Part shown: piece after piece, positions 31,941 through 41,578 of the stretch
How positions within the stretch are numbered: the stretch's first letter is position 1
How the letters are laid out: each line of letters opens with the position of its first letter
Position numbers and translations under genes: made by a program
Assembly (NCBI GenBank): GCA_037444575.1
Contig: JBBIME010000016.1
Span: forward strand, 1 to 64,000
Origin: Bacteriovorax sp037444575
GTDB taxonomy: Bacteria; Bdellovibrionota; Bacteriovoracia; Bacteriovoracales; Bacteriovoracaceae
DNA: 64,000 nt
Direction of reading: 5' to 3'
The notes under the pieces: model-generated
Databases searched by the model: none
Seen by the model: the letters and a program-made list of their open reading frames with translations, nothing else
Told to the model about the DNA's origin: nothing

Positions 31941-33704
31941 TTAGAGTGTTTTTTTGCTAATCGGAACGCGGTAACCAAAGCCGAAGCTTTTAGCTTTCAC
32001 TTTTATTATAGGACAAAATTGTCTTCGTTTGTACTCCGATTTTACAATTAGTTGATAAACTTTTTGGACCTGGTTGTGATCGTGTCCTTTTTTTATCAAA
32101 TCTTGGATTGAAAAACGCATTGAAAGCAAGGCTTCCAGGATTGGATCCAGTTGATCGTAGGGAGGTAGCGATTGAGCATCCTCTTGGTTTTCTCTTAATT
32201 CAGCACTTGGCGGTCTTGTGATGATTTCTTCAGGGATTATGTAGTTGTAATTTCTGTTAATATAGTGAGCGAGATCAAAAACTTCGCATTTGTAGAGGTC
32301 GCCTAAAACAGATAGTGCCCCAACGCTGTCACCGTAAATCGTAGAATATCCCACTGCAATCTCAGATTTGTTGGAAGTGTTTAAAACCATCGAGCCCATG
32401 TCATTTGAGCGAGCAAAGATAAGGGCCCCTCTTAAGCGGCTTTGAATGTTTTCATCAGTGAATCCTTGCATTTCTCGATGAAAGTTGTCGCGATAGGCTC
32501 CTCTGATAGTTGAATGGATAAACTTAATAGGCATACTTGTTAGTTTTACTCCGATATTTCGGCATAAATCATAAGATAGATCATATGAAAGTGAGCTTGA
32601 AAATAATCCCGGCATGAAAACGGCTTCTATTTCGCACGCATTGAGATTTCGATCTTTCATGATTTTTAAAATGGATAGAACAAGTGATGAATCAATTCCG
32701 CCAGAGAGGGCAATAGAGTATTTGGAAATTTTATTTTTCCTTGAATAATCGCTGATACCTAAAATGAGGGCATCTAAAATTTCCGCACATTCGCTATCCT
32801 TTAGCGGTAAGAGTTTTCTTGAATCACTTGAGAGTCTTGTCGAGAAAATTGTTCCCCAGGTATTAGCACTTGAATTCAAGCTTGCTGATCCGGTACCCCC
32901 TTTAAATGAAGGGAGAGGGAGAGTCACGATGTCACTCTTAAATCCTTTGGCCATTGCAACAACGGCACTTCCGTCGACAACAAAGCTTCTTCCGTCAAAA
33001 ATAATCTCATCTTCAGCTGCCACGCGATTTACATAGGCAAATGGTGCATTTAAGTATTTTGAAATCTCCATGGCCCTGGAGATTCGCTGATCAAGTTTTC
33101 CAAGGTGGTAAGGGCTAGCACTGAGATTTACAATAAGATCACATTTTAATTTTTTTCCATCGAGATGATCTTTTAATTGTTCAACTGGATCAAGATCATG
33201 CAAATGGGAAAACCACATATCTTCACAAATTAGAAGTCCTACGGTGTAGTTATCAAAAGTAAAAGTGGCCGGAGAGTGACCAGGAGTGAAATATTTTTTT
33301 TCTTCGTACAGATCGTAATTAGGCAGAAGTTGTTTTGTGTAGAGAGAGCGAATTTTTTTTCCTGGCTCCATTACGTAGATGACGTTTTCTATTTGAGAAG
33401 GAAAGCCTAATGAGTCAAACTGATAGGAAAGTCCACCCATGAGAAGCGCAATACTTTCATTTGATTTGAATTGACTAACAGACCACATTGATAGATCGGC
33501 CAAAAAGGCTTGATAGTCGTCAATAAATCCTTTTTGTAGAACTAAGTCTTGCAGGGGATAGCCTGTGAGGAAAAGCTCAGGAAAAAGATGCAGGCCTTTA
33601 TGTTTTCCATCGGAAAAAGTAGTTGTAAGATATTTAAATAGAGCTTCAAAATCACCGATTTCATGGTGAGTTTGATGAAGATTTAATTGCATGAACGCAT
33701 CCAT
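31941..33704 (-). CDS. nadE: Glutamine-dependent NAD+ synthetase
   Basis: 587 residues. Converts nicotinate adenine dinucleotide to NAD with glutamine as nitrogen source. N-terminal nitrilase-type glutaminase: catalytic Glu in FPELFLTGY, Lys in YTKQLLPNYD and Cys in LLICEDMW. C-terminal synthetase: P-loop LSGGIDSSLVL, followed by TSNKSEIAVGYSTIYGD and RPPSAELRENQ. The extreme N-terminus is a few residues shorter than usual (QLN follows an MDAFM start instead of a longer first strand). No clear ribosome site was found, so the exact start is a little uncertain. Confidence 0.92.
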   Translation of the reverse strand: MDAFMQLNLHQTHHEIGDFEALFKYLTTTFSDGKHKGLHLFPELFLTGYPLQDLVLQKGFIDDYQAFLADLSMWSVSQFKSNESIALLMGGLSYQFDSLGFPSQIENVIYVMEPGKKIRSLYTKQLLPNYDLYEEKKYFTPGHSPATFTFDNYTVGLLICEDMWFSHLHDLDPVEQLKDHLDGKKLKCDLIVNLSASPYHLGKLDQRISRAMEISKYLNAPFAYVNRVAAEDEIIFDGRSFVVDGSAVVAMAKGFKSDIVTLPLPSFKGGTGSASLNSSANTWGTIFSTRLSSDSRKLLPLKDSECAEILDALILGISDYSRKNKISKYSIALSGGIDSSLVLSILKIMKDRNLNACEIEAVFMPGLFSSSLSYDLSYDLCRNIGVKLTSMPIKFIHSTIRGAYRDNFHREMQGFTDENIQSRLRGALIFARSNDMGSMVLNTSNKSEIAVGYSTIYGDSVGALSVLGDLYKCEVFDLAHYINRNYNYIIPEEIITRPPSAELRENQEDAQSLPPYDQLDPILEALLSMRFSIQDLIKKGHDHNQVQKVYQLIVKSEYKRRQFCPIIKVKAKSFGFGYRVPISKKTL

Positions 33705-33775
33705 TGATCTAAATTTATAATCAAAATTTATCTCTTAAATTTACCAATATAAAGCTACGAAGAAAAGGAACATTT

Positions 33776-34681
33776 GTGTTAGGGATTTTATTAGTTATCC
33801 TGGCAGGTCTTTTGTGGGCCGTTGATACTCTGATTCGCTATCCACTACTTTTTAGTGGAATCAGCGCAGAGAGAATTGTATTTACCGAACATTTGTTTCT
33901 CTCACTTATTTTTGTTCCTCTTCTGATCAAAAATCGCAGCTCTGTATGGAATGCAAAGGTTTCATCGATTTTTTATTTTATAATCATTGGAGTTTTTGGT
34001 TCCGCCATCGGAACACTGGCCTTTACAAAAGCCTTTACACTTATTAATCCTTCGCTGGTCATTCTTCTTCAAAAACTTCAGCCAATAATTTCTTTCTCTC
34101 TAGCAAGCCTCTTTCTGGGTGAGAAAATGAATAAGCCTTTTCTTGTCTGGGCCGGTATTGCTCTTTTAGGAGGATTGCTTATTTCTTCACCGGACATTTT
34201 GCCTGGTCTGTCACATTTTGATTTTAAGTTAGGTTTTCTCTCTCAATCGGCCATGATGGGATATCTTTTAACTATGGTTGCAGTCGTAAGCTGGGGAGCA
34301 TCAACAGTTTTTGGAAAAAAACTGACTGCAGATGGGTATAACGAAGTTCAAATTATGGGGGGAAGATTTGTTTTCGGTTTCATTTTTCTTGCTTTTTATA
34401 CTTATGCCAACCGCGCAATCGTCAGTTTTGATTGGCAAGCTATAATTTGGGGAAAAATTCTTTTGATGGTAATATTGTCTGGACTCTTGGGGATGTATTT
34501 TTATTACAAGGGTCTTAAGACTATTTCTGCTCATGTTTGTGCTATTGCAGAGATGTTTTTCCCACTCAGTGCTGTGACTATAAATTGGATTTTTTTGGGA
34601 GCAAAATTGACTCCTGTCCAACTCGTGGGAGCGGGATTATTAACTTTAGGATCAGCAGTTATTCAGTTAAAAAAATATTAG
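33776..34681 (+). CDS. EamA/DMT-family transporter
   Basis: 301 residues, ten membrane helices arranged as two EamA repeats. Helices contain the usual small-residue motifs (GLLWAVDTLI at the start, WGASTVFGKKL in the middle, and a terminal GAGLLTLGSAVIQL). Starts with GTG preceded by AAGGA six bases upstream. Such carriers export metabolites or import sugars; the following sugar-nucleotide gene suggests, weakly, a substrate in polysaccharide metabolism. The gap to the next gene is 15 bp, so an operon 33776-36747 is likely. Confidence 0.85.
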   Translation: MLGILLVILAGLLWAVDTLIRYPLLFSGISAERIVFTEHLFLSLIFVPLLIKNRSSVWNAKVSSIFYFIIIGVFGSAIGTLAFTKAFTLINPSLVILLQKLQPIISFSLASLFLGEKMNKPFLVWAGIALLGGLLISSPDILPGLSHFDFKLGFLSQSAMMGYLLTMVAVVSWGASTVFGKKLTADGYNEVQIMGGRFVFGFIFLAFYTYANRAIVSFDWQAIIWGKILLMVILSGLLGMYFYYKGLKTISAHVCAIAEMFFPLSAVTINWIFLGAKLTPVQLVGAGLLTLGSAVIQLKKY

Positions 34682-34696
34682 TTTTTTGGAGTTGTT

Positions 34697-35668
34697 ATGA
34701 GCAAGGTAGTTTTACCAACATCAATGGAAGGAAAGACGGTTTTAGTAGCAGGTGCTGCTGGATTTGTTCCTTCAACCCTTTGTGAATTTTACCTCAACTT
34801 AGGTGCTAATGTTATCGGTATCGATAATTTTATCACAGGCTCTCAATCTAATATTGATTTGCTTTCAGCTTACAAAAACTTTGAATTTCACCAATACAAT
34901 ATTTATGAAAAGCTTCCAAGCTTCAAAGATCAAAAAATTGACTATATCCTCTCAATGGCAAGCCCTGCTTCTCCAATAGATTTTGCAATTATTCCAGTCG
35001 AAATCATGAGAGTTAATTCAGAAGGAACTTTAAAACTTCTTGAACTAGCGAAAGAGAAAAATGCTCGTTTCCTTGAAGCTTCTACAAGTGAAGTCTATGG
35101 GGATCCAGAAATTCATCCTCAAAGAGAAGATTATGTTGGGCACGTTAATCCAATCGGTCCTCGTTCTTGTTATGATGAATCGAAACGTTTTGCTGAAGCA
35201 ATGACAATGAGTTTTCACCATAAGTACAATGTTGATACAAGAATTGTTCGCATCTTTAATACTTATGGACCTCGCATGAGACCAAACGATGGGCGAGTTA
35301 TTCCAAACTTCATCACTCAGGCCTTAAAAGGTGAGGATCTTACAGTTTATGGAGATGGATCTCAAACGCGTTCATACTGTTATTCAACAGATTTAGTAAA
35401 CGCGATCCACAATGTTCTTATGAGCAATGATCCAACACCATTTAATATTGGAAATCCGGACGAATACACAATTAAAGAAACTGCAGAATTAGTTATCAAA
35501 ATTTTAGGAAGTACTTCAAAGATTAAGTATCTTCCACTTCCTAAAGACGATCCAAAAAGACGCCGTCCGGATATCGGAAAGATTCAATCTATCTCGGATT
35601 ATAAACCACTCGTCTCTTTTGAAGAGGGGATCAGAAATACTGCTGAATATTTTAAAAACAACTTGTAA
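34697..35668 (+). CDS. UDP-glucuronate decarboxylase-like SDR enzyme
   Basis: 323 residues of the extended short-chain dehydrogenase family. SMASPASP, the active-site YDESK (Tyr and Lys), RIFNTYGPRM and GDGSQTRSYCY match UDP-xylose synthase (UXS), which turns UDP-glucuronate into UDP-xylose; close relatives are dTDP-glucose dehydratases and epimerases. The NAD motif reads GAAGFVPS instead of the common GGAGFIGS, so two small residues near the pyrophosphate are changed. Product is probably used by the glycosyltransferase-like gene 8 bp downstream. Confidence 0.82.
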   Translation: MSKVVLPTSMEGKTVLVAGAAGFVPSTLCEFYLNLGANVIGIDNFITGSQSNIDLLSAYKNFEFHQYNIYEKLPSFKDQKIDYILSMASPASPIDFAIIPVEIMRVNSEGTLKLLELAKEKNARFLEASTSEVYGDPEIHPQREDYVGHVNPIGPRSCYDESKRFAEAMTMSFHHKYNVDTRIVRIFNTYGPRMRPNDGRVIPNFITQALKGEDLTVYGDGSQTRSYCYSTDLVNAIHNVLMSNDPTPFNIGNPDEYTIKETAELVIKILGSTSKIKYLPLPKDDPKRRRPDIGKIQSISDYKPLVSFEEGIRNTAEYFKNNL

Positions 35669-35676
35669 AAGGCCCA

Positions 35677-36747
35677 ATGAAAGTAGCGATCACTTGCGAT
35701 TATTTGTTAGAGAGAAATCATTACTCAGAAATTATTGAAACAATTTGTGAAATTTTTCCTGATTCAAGACTCTATTGTTTTGCTCATAAAAAAGGAGCAA
35801 TCCTAGGTCATATCGAACAAAGAGTGATTACTTCAACTTTTTTAAGTAAAACTGTTAAATCTGAAAAAGAGTTTTACACTCATTCTTATCAGATCCCTAG
35901 TCTTGCTAAAAATCTTTTTGTTTCCTGTGAATACGATTTGATTATCAATATCTCCAGGGGATTCTCTCAAGGGATTAAAAAATGTGATAGATCCAAGATG
36001 ATCACATTTCTTTATGAGCTGGGATATGAAAATAAAATCAATAAATCATTTATGCAAAAAATCTTTAGACCTTACGTTGAAAGTTGGGCGCTAAAGAGCT
36101 TAAGAAATGCTGATTTGGTTGTTGTCGCTCGCGAAGACATCAAAGAGAAGTTAAACCAAAAATTAAAACCGAATCTATCTAACATTGACGTTACTCCGCC
36201 ACCGTTTAAAGTTTCTGATTACACTTTATTTCCTAAAGACATGTTTAAGCATCATTTCTTTGCGATAGAGACAACTGGTCTCTCTCAGAAAGAACTTAAA
36301 GATATTGCTTCTTGGATGAAAGAGTGGAATTTAGAGTTTCAATTTATCGGCCCAGATAAAGATCTAAAACAATTAAAAGAAGAACTTGGTGCTAATAAAT
36401 TTTTTGGAAATCGTTGTAGTGGAGAGCACGCTCCTGTGCTTGCTTCCTCTAAGGCGCTCATTAGTTTTAACACTCATGAGTTTCCTAAGTTAGTTCTTGC
36501 GACAATGGCAACAGGTCGTCCTGCTATTTTAGGAAATGATTTAAAGAAATGGGTAGATGGAACTGGAACTTTCTTTGCAAGTTTTACCAAGTCCTCTTTA
36601 AAAGTGATGATTGATGAAGTTATCGCTAACGAAGATCAACTTGAAGGTCAAAAAATTAGAGCACACGTGATGGATTATCACGATATAAAATTTAAGGCGC
36701 AGATTAAGCGCATTCTAGATAAGTATCACGCTGAAATTCACAAATAG
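35677..36747 (+). CDS. GT4-like glycosyltransferase, divergent
   Basis: 356 residues without membrane segments. The layout suggests a GT-B glycosyltransferase: an N-terminal Rossmann half (MKVAITCDYLLERN), a linker, and a C-terminal half with FQFIGPDKDLKQL, ALISFNTHEFPKLVLATMATGRPAI and VDGTGTFF, where GT4 enzymes read SxxEGFGxxxxEAMAxGxP. The usual Glu motif is not intact, so family placement is tentative. AAAAGG precedes the ATG. Probably adds a sugar to a surface polysaccharide or lipid together with the UXS-like enzyme. Confidence 0.55.
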   Translation: MKVAITCDYLLERNHYSEIIETICEIFPDSRLYCFAHKKGAILGHIEQRVITSTFLSKTVKSEKEFYTHSYQIPSLAKNLFVSCEYDLIINISRGFSQGIKKCDRSKMITFLYELGYENKINKSFMQKIFRPYVESWALKSLRNADLVVVAREDIKEKLNQKLKPNLSNIDVTPPPFKVSDYTLFPKDMFKHHFFAIETTGLSQKELKDIASWMKEWNLEFQFIGPDKDLKQLKEELGANKFFGNRCSGEHAPVLASSKALISFNTHEFPKLVLATMATGRPAILGNDLKKWVDGTGTFFASFTKSSLKVMIDEVIANEDQLEGQKIRAHVMDYHDIKFKAQIKRILDKYHAEIHK

Positions 36748-36748
36748 G

Positions 36749-37840
36749 CTAGTTCTGGTCATGAAGAGTGCAGCTAACGAGCGCCTCTAAATTATCTCCC
36801 GTTGAATTTTGAAACGGCCCAAAATGATTATAGGCAAGGCCTGCTTGGAAATAAGGGGAGACACAACGACGTTCCGAATCTAGCAGTCTTCCATTTTCAA
36901 AATTGCTCGGGTGAGTAGCGCTTTTTTTAGAAGTATTTACCTGTATGGCAAACGTCTCAATTAATTTATGAACTCCACAAAAAGCATTAAAAGATTGAAA
37001 CGAGCTTCCTAGAATTGTAATTAATTCCGACTGCGATTTTCCTGCCGGAATAAGGCATGCGCGATCATTAGCGTGCATTTGATTCCAGGCCAGAATACAA
37101 GGAGCGATATTCCCATTTCGATTGGGGGTGAATTGATATGTTCCAATATTAAGGCGTGAAACAGCTGGTTGATATGGATCTTCATAGAACTCAACTCCCG
37201 CTGGTTTTCGATAGCCTGCAGGAGCGTATTTGTTAGCTACATTATGAGAAGATCGAGAGTCTGCTGAACTTAATGATTCAGTGTAAGCAAGACATGAAAA
37301 AAAACGCGACCATAAATTGAGAAGTTCAACTTTAGCTTTCATATCACCTTTAATAACATCCATGCGGAGAGTATTCACAGAGTTTGCAAGGATGTTCAGT
37401 TTATCGATGGTGTTTTGAGAGGGGATATTTCTTAGTGTCTTTTTTAGTGTGGACTTGCTGACAAGGCAGAGTGGATGGCGAATAAGAGAAGTTGGGAAAT
37501 AGTTTGCATCGTTATCACTTGTTCCATAGGAACTTCCAACCATTCCCACAAAGGCCCGCGTGTCTTTGATCATTAACTGAGTAAAGTAACTAATTTGGTC
37601 AACAAATTGATCGCGAGTGTTGGTGCCTTGAGAGCACTTATCAATTGAATCAATATTAACAGAAACTCTGGCCTTACTAAGCTCTGATTGGCCCTTATAA
37701 AAATCAACTGCGCTTCCTACTATGCTGGAGGTATTTAAGTATTCATCCTTATCTAAGTCAGGACCAAGATCAATAGTTGGTTTTAGTGCAAAGGCAGAGC
37801 TACAAAATAGAAGTAGTAAAAGGGCGATTGATCTTTTCAT
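36749..37840 (-). CDS. Secreted protein, possibly lysozyme/lytic transglycosylase-like
   Basis: 363 residues from the ATG at 37840; ten more codons are open upstream without a ribosome site. Signal peptide (MKRSIALLLLLFCSSAFA, cleaved before LKP). In the middle, LLNLWSRFFSCLAYTES resembles the helix with a catalytic Glu of lysozyme-fold enzymes, and a downstream RLNIGTYQF followed by CILAWNQMH resembles the G-x-x-Q-F part of such folds. Nine cysteines suggest disulfides. This would suit predation or cell-wall turnover, but the call rests on local resemblance only. Confidence 0.45.
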   Translation of the reverse strand: MKRSIALLLLLFCSSAFALKPTIDLGPDLDKDEYLNTSSIVGSAVDFYKGQSELSKARVSVNIDSIDKCSQGTNTRDQFVDQISYFTQLMIKDTRAFVGMVGSSYGTSDNDANYFPTSLIRHPLCLVSKSTLKKTLRNIPSQNTIDKLNILANSVNTLRMDVIKGDMKAKVELLNLWSRFFSCLAYTESLSSADSRSSHNVANKYAPAGYRKPAGVEFYEDPYQPAVSRLNIGTYQFTPNRNGNIAPCILAWNQMHANDRACLIPAGKSQSELITILGSSFQSFNAFCGVHKLIETFAIQVNTSKKSATHPSNFENGRLLDSERRCVSPYFQAGLAYNHFGPFQNSTGDNLEALVSCTLHDQN

Positions 37841-37986
37841 GCCCAACATGTCGGAAGGGATGAGGATCAATAAGAGAGATATATAGATACGAAAAAGTTA
37901 TGAAATTTTTTGCCTGAATACTTGACCATATTCTTTGTAAGATCTTTTTATTTAATGTTGTTTATTAATTTCCCGATACTAAAGGG

Positions 37987-38451
37987 ATGAAGAAGTTAAT
38001 TATTTTTTTGAATGTTTTTTTTCTTTTATCAGGGATTGCGATTGCTGAATCCAGGCCATTTGATATCGTCGCCAAGGAATTGGATAAAAATATTTTCTGG
38101 TTAATTACAACCCATCCCGATAGAAAAAGTGTTGTTGAAAAATTCGGCGCTCCACACTTAGATGAAAAAAATACAATCTATTATGCACTTAATGATTACA
38201 AATATTCATTGAGTATTAAATTTTCAAAAGATCATGTGAGTTATGTTAACTACAGACTTCCGCCTGAAAATAAAGTTGTTGTTAAAGATTTTATAGATAT
38301 TCTGAAATCTTCTGATTTCTCCCTTTATCCACCAAGTGGTCACGAAAAGGGGCGCTATCTTTCTGTTGCACTTAAAAAAGAAAATCTGGAATTAATTTTT
38401 GAAAACAACTCAACGAAGAAACTTTCTCGGATTGTATATGGGCAAAAATAA
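37987..38451 (+). CDS. Small periplasmic protein, function unknown
   Basis: 154 residues with a signal peptide (LIIFLNVFFLLSGIAIA, cleaved before ESRPF). The mature part has TTHPDRKSVVEKFGAP then alternating strands (NTIYYALNDYKYSLSIKF), similar in rhythm to the small BamE/SmpA-like alpha-beta fold, but with no conserved residue to confirm it. AAAGGG directly precedes the ATG. Its end overlaps the next gene by 14 bp, so the two are coupled. Confidence 0.6.
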   Translation: MKKLIIFLNVFFLLSGIAIAESRPFDIVAKELDKNIFWLITTHPDRKSVVEKFGAPHLDEKNTIYYALNDYKYSLSIKFSKDHVSYVNYRLPPENKVVVKDFIDILKSSDFSLYPPSGHEKGRYLSVALKKENLELIFENNSTKKLSRIVYGQK

Positions 38452-40129
38452 TATACTGTTTATGTCCATGCTCATGATCGTGAATCATCAGGTTTATGCA
38501 GAGGATCTTTCAAGTTGTAGAAAAAATACTGTTTCTCTACCAGATGAGATGGAAAAAGAAATAAAAGAGATGGCAAAACCCATTACTGCAATAGATTGGT
38601 GGTCCGCTAATCCAGAGCAAATTGCCAATAGAAAATGTAAAGAAAAGGATCCGACTTTAACAGATATTGAAAGCTATCTTGATGGCAAAAGCATTTCGAA
38701 ACAGCCGCAATCAGCAAAGGTTGCGAATGTTGAACTTAAAGGTGAATCACCAGAATTAATAGAAGCATTTAAAAATTTAACAAGTAAAATCGATATTTAT
38801 GGCCAGTCTAAGCCTGCAGAAGATTTACAAAAAAAATACAGCGTAAATCCTGAATGTCATAAGGTAAAATGTGCAGCTGAAAAAGTTTTTGGCAAAGAGT
38901 TAGGTGATAAACTTCTTTATATAAAGTTAAAATCAGGATTTAATGGCTCAGAACTAGCATTTGATGATTCATCACGATTAAATCTAGAAGAGACCGATAG
39001 TTTAATTTCTGCAATCGCTGCTTATCCTGCCTCGCGATTTCCTCTCAATCATAATCAGCAGCTAACGAAATTTAAACGAGGTTATCGACTTGCTTCTCAC
39101 AATGAAGGAGTTATAGCGTTTGCCGCCATTACTTTTTATGATTCCTGGACAAACCAGACTCCTCCGATGAGAGAGTATACGGCCTTTCATGAAATGGGAC
39201 ACTATATAGCTAGCGAGCTTGATCTGGATCACAACAAAGCATGGTTAGGATTCAGTGGTTGGATTGAAAAAGATGGAGAGTGGACTGCTGATAAAAAAAA
39301 TGCCGTATCTTCAAAGTATGGAGCGAAAAATCCTGATGAAGATTTTGCGGAATCGGTGAGTGCTTACCGCTATAATCCCCAGTTGCTAAGAGAAATCAAC
39401 CCAGAAAAATATCAATTTTTAAAAGAAACTGTATTTGATGGACTTGAATATATAGGCCAAGATCAATGCAGTAATACTCAGTCTAACATTTTAAAACTCT
39501 CAAGTTCAGTTATGACTTCTGGAGTGAAAAAAACTCCTGCTCAATTAGAAAATTTATTAGAGCGTTGTGGTGCTGAAACGAGAAATTATTTACTGACTGG
39601 TTTGAAAAATGATGAGGCTCTTGCTAAATGTTTGAATAAAGCCATTAATATAGATGCAATGGTGTCGAACCTAGATAAAATACAACCGAGTTTGAAATAC
39701 CCAGGGTTGGTCAAGAACAGCATTCTACACCAACAACCAAATCTTCCAGCAAACAGTAAAAAATTTCCAGACGATGTTAACGCTGCAAAATTATTTTTAA
39801 TGAACCAGTTCATTGATGATGTTATGGCATGGGATAAAAGACACTATTTTAATTATGAAGGTACTGATGCCGCTGCTATTTGCAAAAAGAATTGGGACGA
39901 ATATGGCTACCAAGCGATATTTGCTGAAAAGAAAAAGCTCTCCAGTGCAACAGACACTTATAAAAATAGAGATGAGTTTAATCCTCGTCTTATTGAATTG
40001 TGTGTGAAAATTCAAAGTGGCAAAAAGCGACCAAAACCATTTAAAAGGGAAGAGGTCGAAAGTGCATTAACGGGAGTCCCTTTAGAAAAAGATTTTGCTA
40101 ACACCATATTGGATTATTTGCCATGGTGA
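38438..40129 (+). CDS. Secreted HExxH zinc metallopeptidase
   Basis: 563 residues from the ATG at 38438; the frame is open 13 codons further but that start has no support. Signal peptide ends near NHQVYA before EDL. The zinc motif is HEMGH (251-255 in this numbering), and a downstream PDEDFAESVSAYRYNP provides the third ligand Glu, a spacing of about 45 residues as in gluzincins of the anthrax-lethal-factor-like kind. Cysteines at the ends may form disulfides. The large C-terminal region is unrecognised. Likely exported to cleave host or wall-associated protein. Confidence 0.7.
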   Translation: MGKNNILFMSMLMIVNHQVYAEDLSSCRKNTVSLPDEMEKEIKEMAKPITAIDWWSANPEQIANRKCKEKDPTLTDIESYLDGKSISKQPQSAKVANVELKGESPELIEAFKNLTSKIDIYGQSKPAEDLQKKYSVNPECHKVKCAAEKVFGKELGDKLLYIKLKSGFNGSELAFDDSSRLNLEETDSLISAIAAYPASRFPLNHNQQLTKFKRGYRLASHNEGVIAFAAITFYDSWTNQTPPMREYTAFHEMGHYIASELDLDHNKAWLGFSGWIEKDGEWTADKKNAVSSKYGAKNPDEDFAESVSAYRYNPQLLREINPEKYQFLKETVFDGLEYIGQDQCSNTQSNILKLSSSVMTSGVKKTPAQLENLLERCGAETRNYLLTGLKNDEALAKCLNKAINIDAMVSNLDKIQPSLKYPGLVKNSILHQQPNLPANSKKFPDDVNAAKLFLMNQFIDDVMAWDKRHYFNYEGTDAAAICKKNWDEYGYQAIFAEKKKLSSATDTYKNRDEFNPRLIELCVKIQSGKKRPKPFKREEVESALTGVPLEKDFANTILDYLPW

Positions 40130-40137
40130 GGGCACCG

Positions 40138-40884
40138 TTAGAGTTTTCTTAAAAAATCTTGGGTGCGTTTTTCTTTGGGGTTTTCAAAAAGATCTCTTGG
40201 ATGACCTTCTTCCACGATAACTCCGCCATCCATAAAGATTACTCGATCAGCAACTTCTTTAGCGAAATTCATTTCATGAGTGACTACAACCATTGTCATT
40301 CCAGATGTTGCCAGATCTTTCATGACTTTTAAAACTTCGCCAACTAACTCTGGGTCAAGGGCAGATGTTGCTTCATCAAAAAGCATTGCCTCTGGTTGCA
40401 TACAAAGAGCTCTAGCGATGGCAACTCGTTGCTGTTGACCGCCAGAAAGTTCTCTCGGGTAAGCGTGAATTTTTTCTATAAGACCAACTTTTTTTAGAAA
40501 ATCTAGTGCCCTTGCATGGGCCTCTTCTTTTGGTATGTCTAAGACATTAAGAGGAGCAATAGTTAAATTTTCTAAAACTCTTAAATGAGGGAATAAATTG
40601 AAGCTTTGAAAAACCATTCCAATTTTTGATCTAAGAAGATCCAGGTCTTTTTCTTTTCGTCTGTGAACTATGCACTCATCTTTAAAGAAGATTTCTCCTC
40701 CAGTCGGCGCTTCCAGATGATTCAAACAACGAAGAAAAGTCGATTTACCAGAACCTGATGGACCGATAACAACAACAACTTCACCTTTATGTATATCTGT
40801 AGAAATATTTTTCAAAACTAAATTTGATCCGAAAGATTTTTCGAGATTGCTTATTTTAAATATAACTTCATTGGATTTAATCAT
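40138..40884 (-). CDS. Polar amino-acid ABC transporter, ATP-binding protein
   Basis: 248 residues of the GlnQ/HisP type. Walker A GPSGSGKST, Q-loop VFQSFNLFPHL, signature LSGGQQQRV, Walker B MLFDEATSALDPE and switch His in VTHEM are complete. It energises import by the permease and binding protein encoded directly upstream; the ATG overlaps the permease stop by one base. All three form an operon. Specificity (Gln, Glu, Arg, His or similar) cannot be read from the ATPase. Confidence 0.93.
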   Translation of the reverse strand: MIKSNEVIFKISNLEKSFGSNLVLKNISTDIHKGEVVVVIGPSGSGKSTFLRCLNHLEAPTGGEIFFKDECIVHRRKEKDLDLLRSKIGMVFQSFNLFPHLRVLENLTIAPLNVLDIPKEEAHARALDFLKKVGLIEKIHAYPRELSGGQQQRVAIARALCMQPEAMLFDEATSALDPELVGEVLKVMKDLATSGMTMVVVTHEMNFAKEVADRVIFMDGGVIVEEGHPRDLFENPKEKRTQDFLRKL

Positions 40885-41570
40885 TAAACACCTCCTTTTA
40901 ATTCTAAGGATCTCTCAAGGCGAGAGGCCACATAACTTAAAAGAAGGACAATGATTAAATAACCAAGAGCTGCCCAAATATAGACTTCCCATACTCGCAG
41001 GTATTTTGCTCCAATTCTTTGAGTAACGTAGAGAAGTTCTCCCAAAGAAATAACAGAAACAAGTGAAGTCTCTTTTGTAAGAGCGGAAAACTCATTTACA
41101 ACCGGAGGAATAATTCGGCGATAGGTTTGAGGAATAATAATTTTAAACATTGTCTGAGTATGACTTAATCCCAATGCTTTTGCTGCTTCCATTTGGCCTT
41201 TGGGAATAGAGAGAATTCCAGCGCGGAAAATTTCTGCCAAATAAGCGGCGCAGTTTAATGAGAGTGCGATAATTCCTGCAGGCATGGAATCAAGATTAAT
41301 ATCAAGCAAAGTAGGGACGGCAAAATAGATAAAAAGAATCTGTAATAGAAGAGGTGTTCCTCTAAAAAGAGTGATGTAGAAAAGAGAAATGTAATTTAGA
41401 ATTTTAAGCCTGGAAATTCTCATCAAGGCGATGATCATTCCGAGAGCAAAGCCTATGATTCCGCTGATGGCAGTGAGCTTTAAAGTGATCAGCATTCCGT
41501 CGAGAAGTCGTGGAATGACAATCGAGTGAGAAAAGGCCCAAAAACCTAAATTATCCAATGTTGCTTCCAT
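40884..41570 (-). CDS. Polar amino-acid ABC transporter, permease
   Basis: 228 residues with about five membrane helices. GTPLLLQILFI in the first half and the EAA loop EAAKALGLSHTQTMFKIIIPQTYR match the HisM/GlnP family. The family signature TLKLTAISG near residue 27 is also present. It forms homodimers in the inner membrane in systems with a single permease gene, as here. The gap to the binding-protein gene is 8 bp. Confidence 0.9.
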   Translation of the reverse strand: MEATLDNLGFWAFSHSIVIPRLLDGMLITLKLTAISGIIGFALGMIIALMRISRLKILNYISLFYITLFRGTPLLLQILFIYFAVPTLLDINLDSMPAGIIALSLNCAAYLAEIFRAGILSIPKGQMEAAKALGLSHTQTMFKIIIPQTYRRIIPPVVNEFSALTKETSLVSVISLGELLYVTQRIGAKYLRVWEVYIWAALGYLIIVLLLSYVASRLERSLELKGGV

Positions 41571-41578
41571 AAGATATT

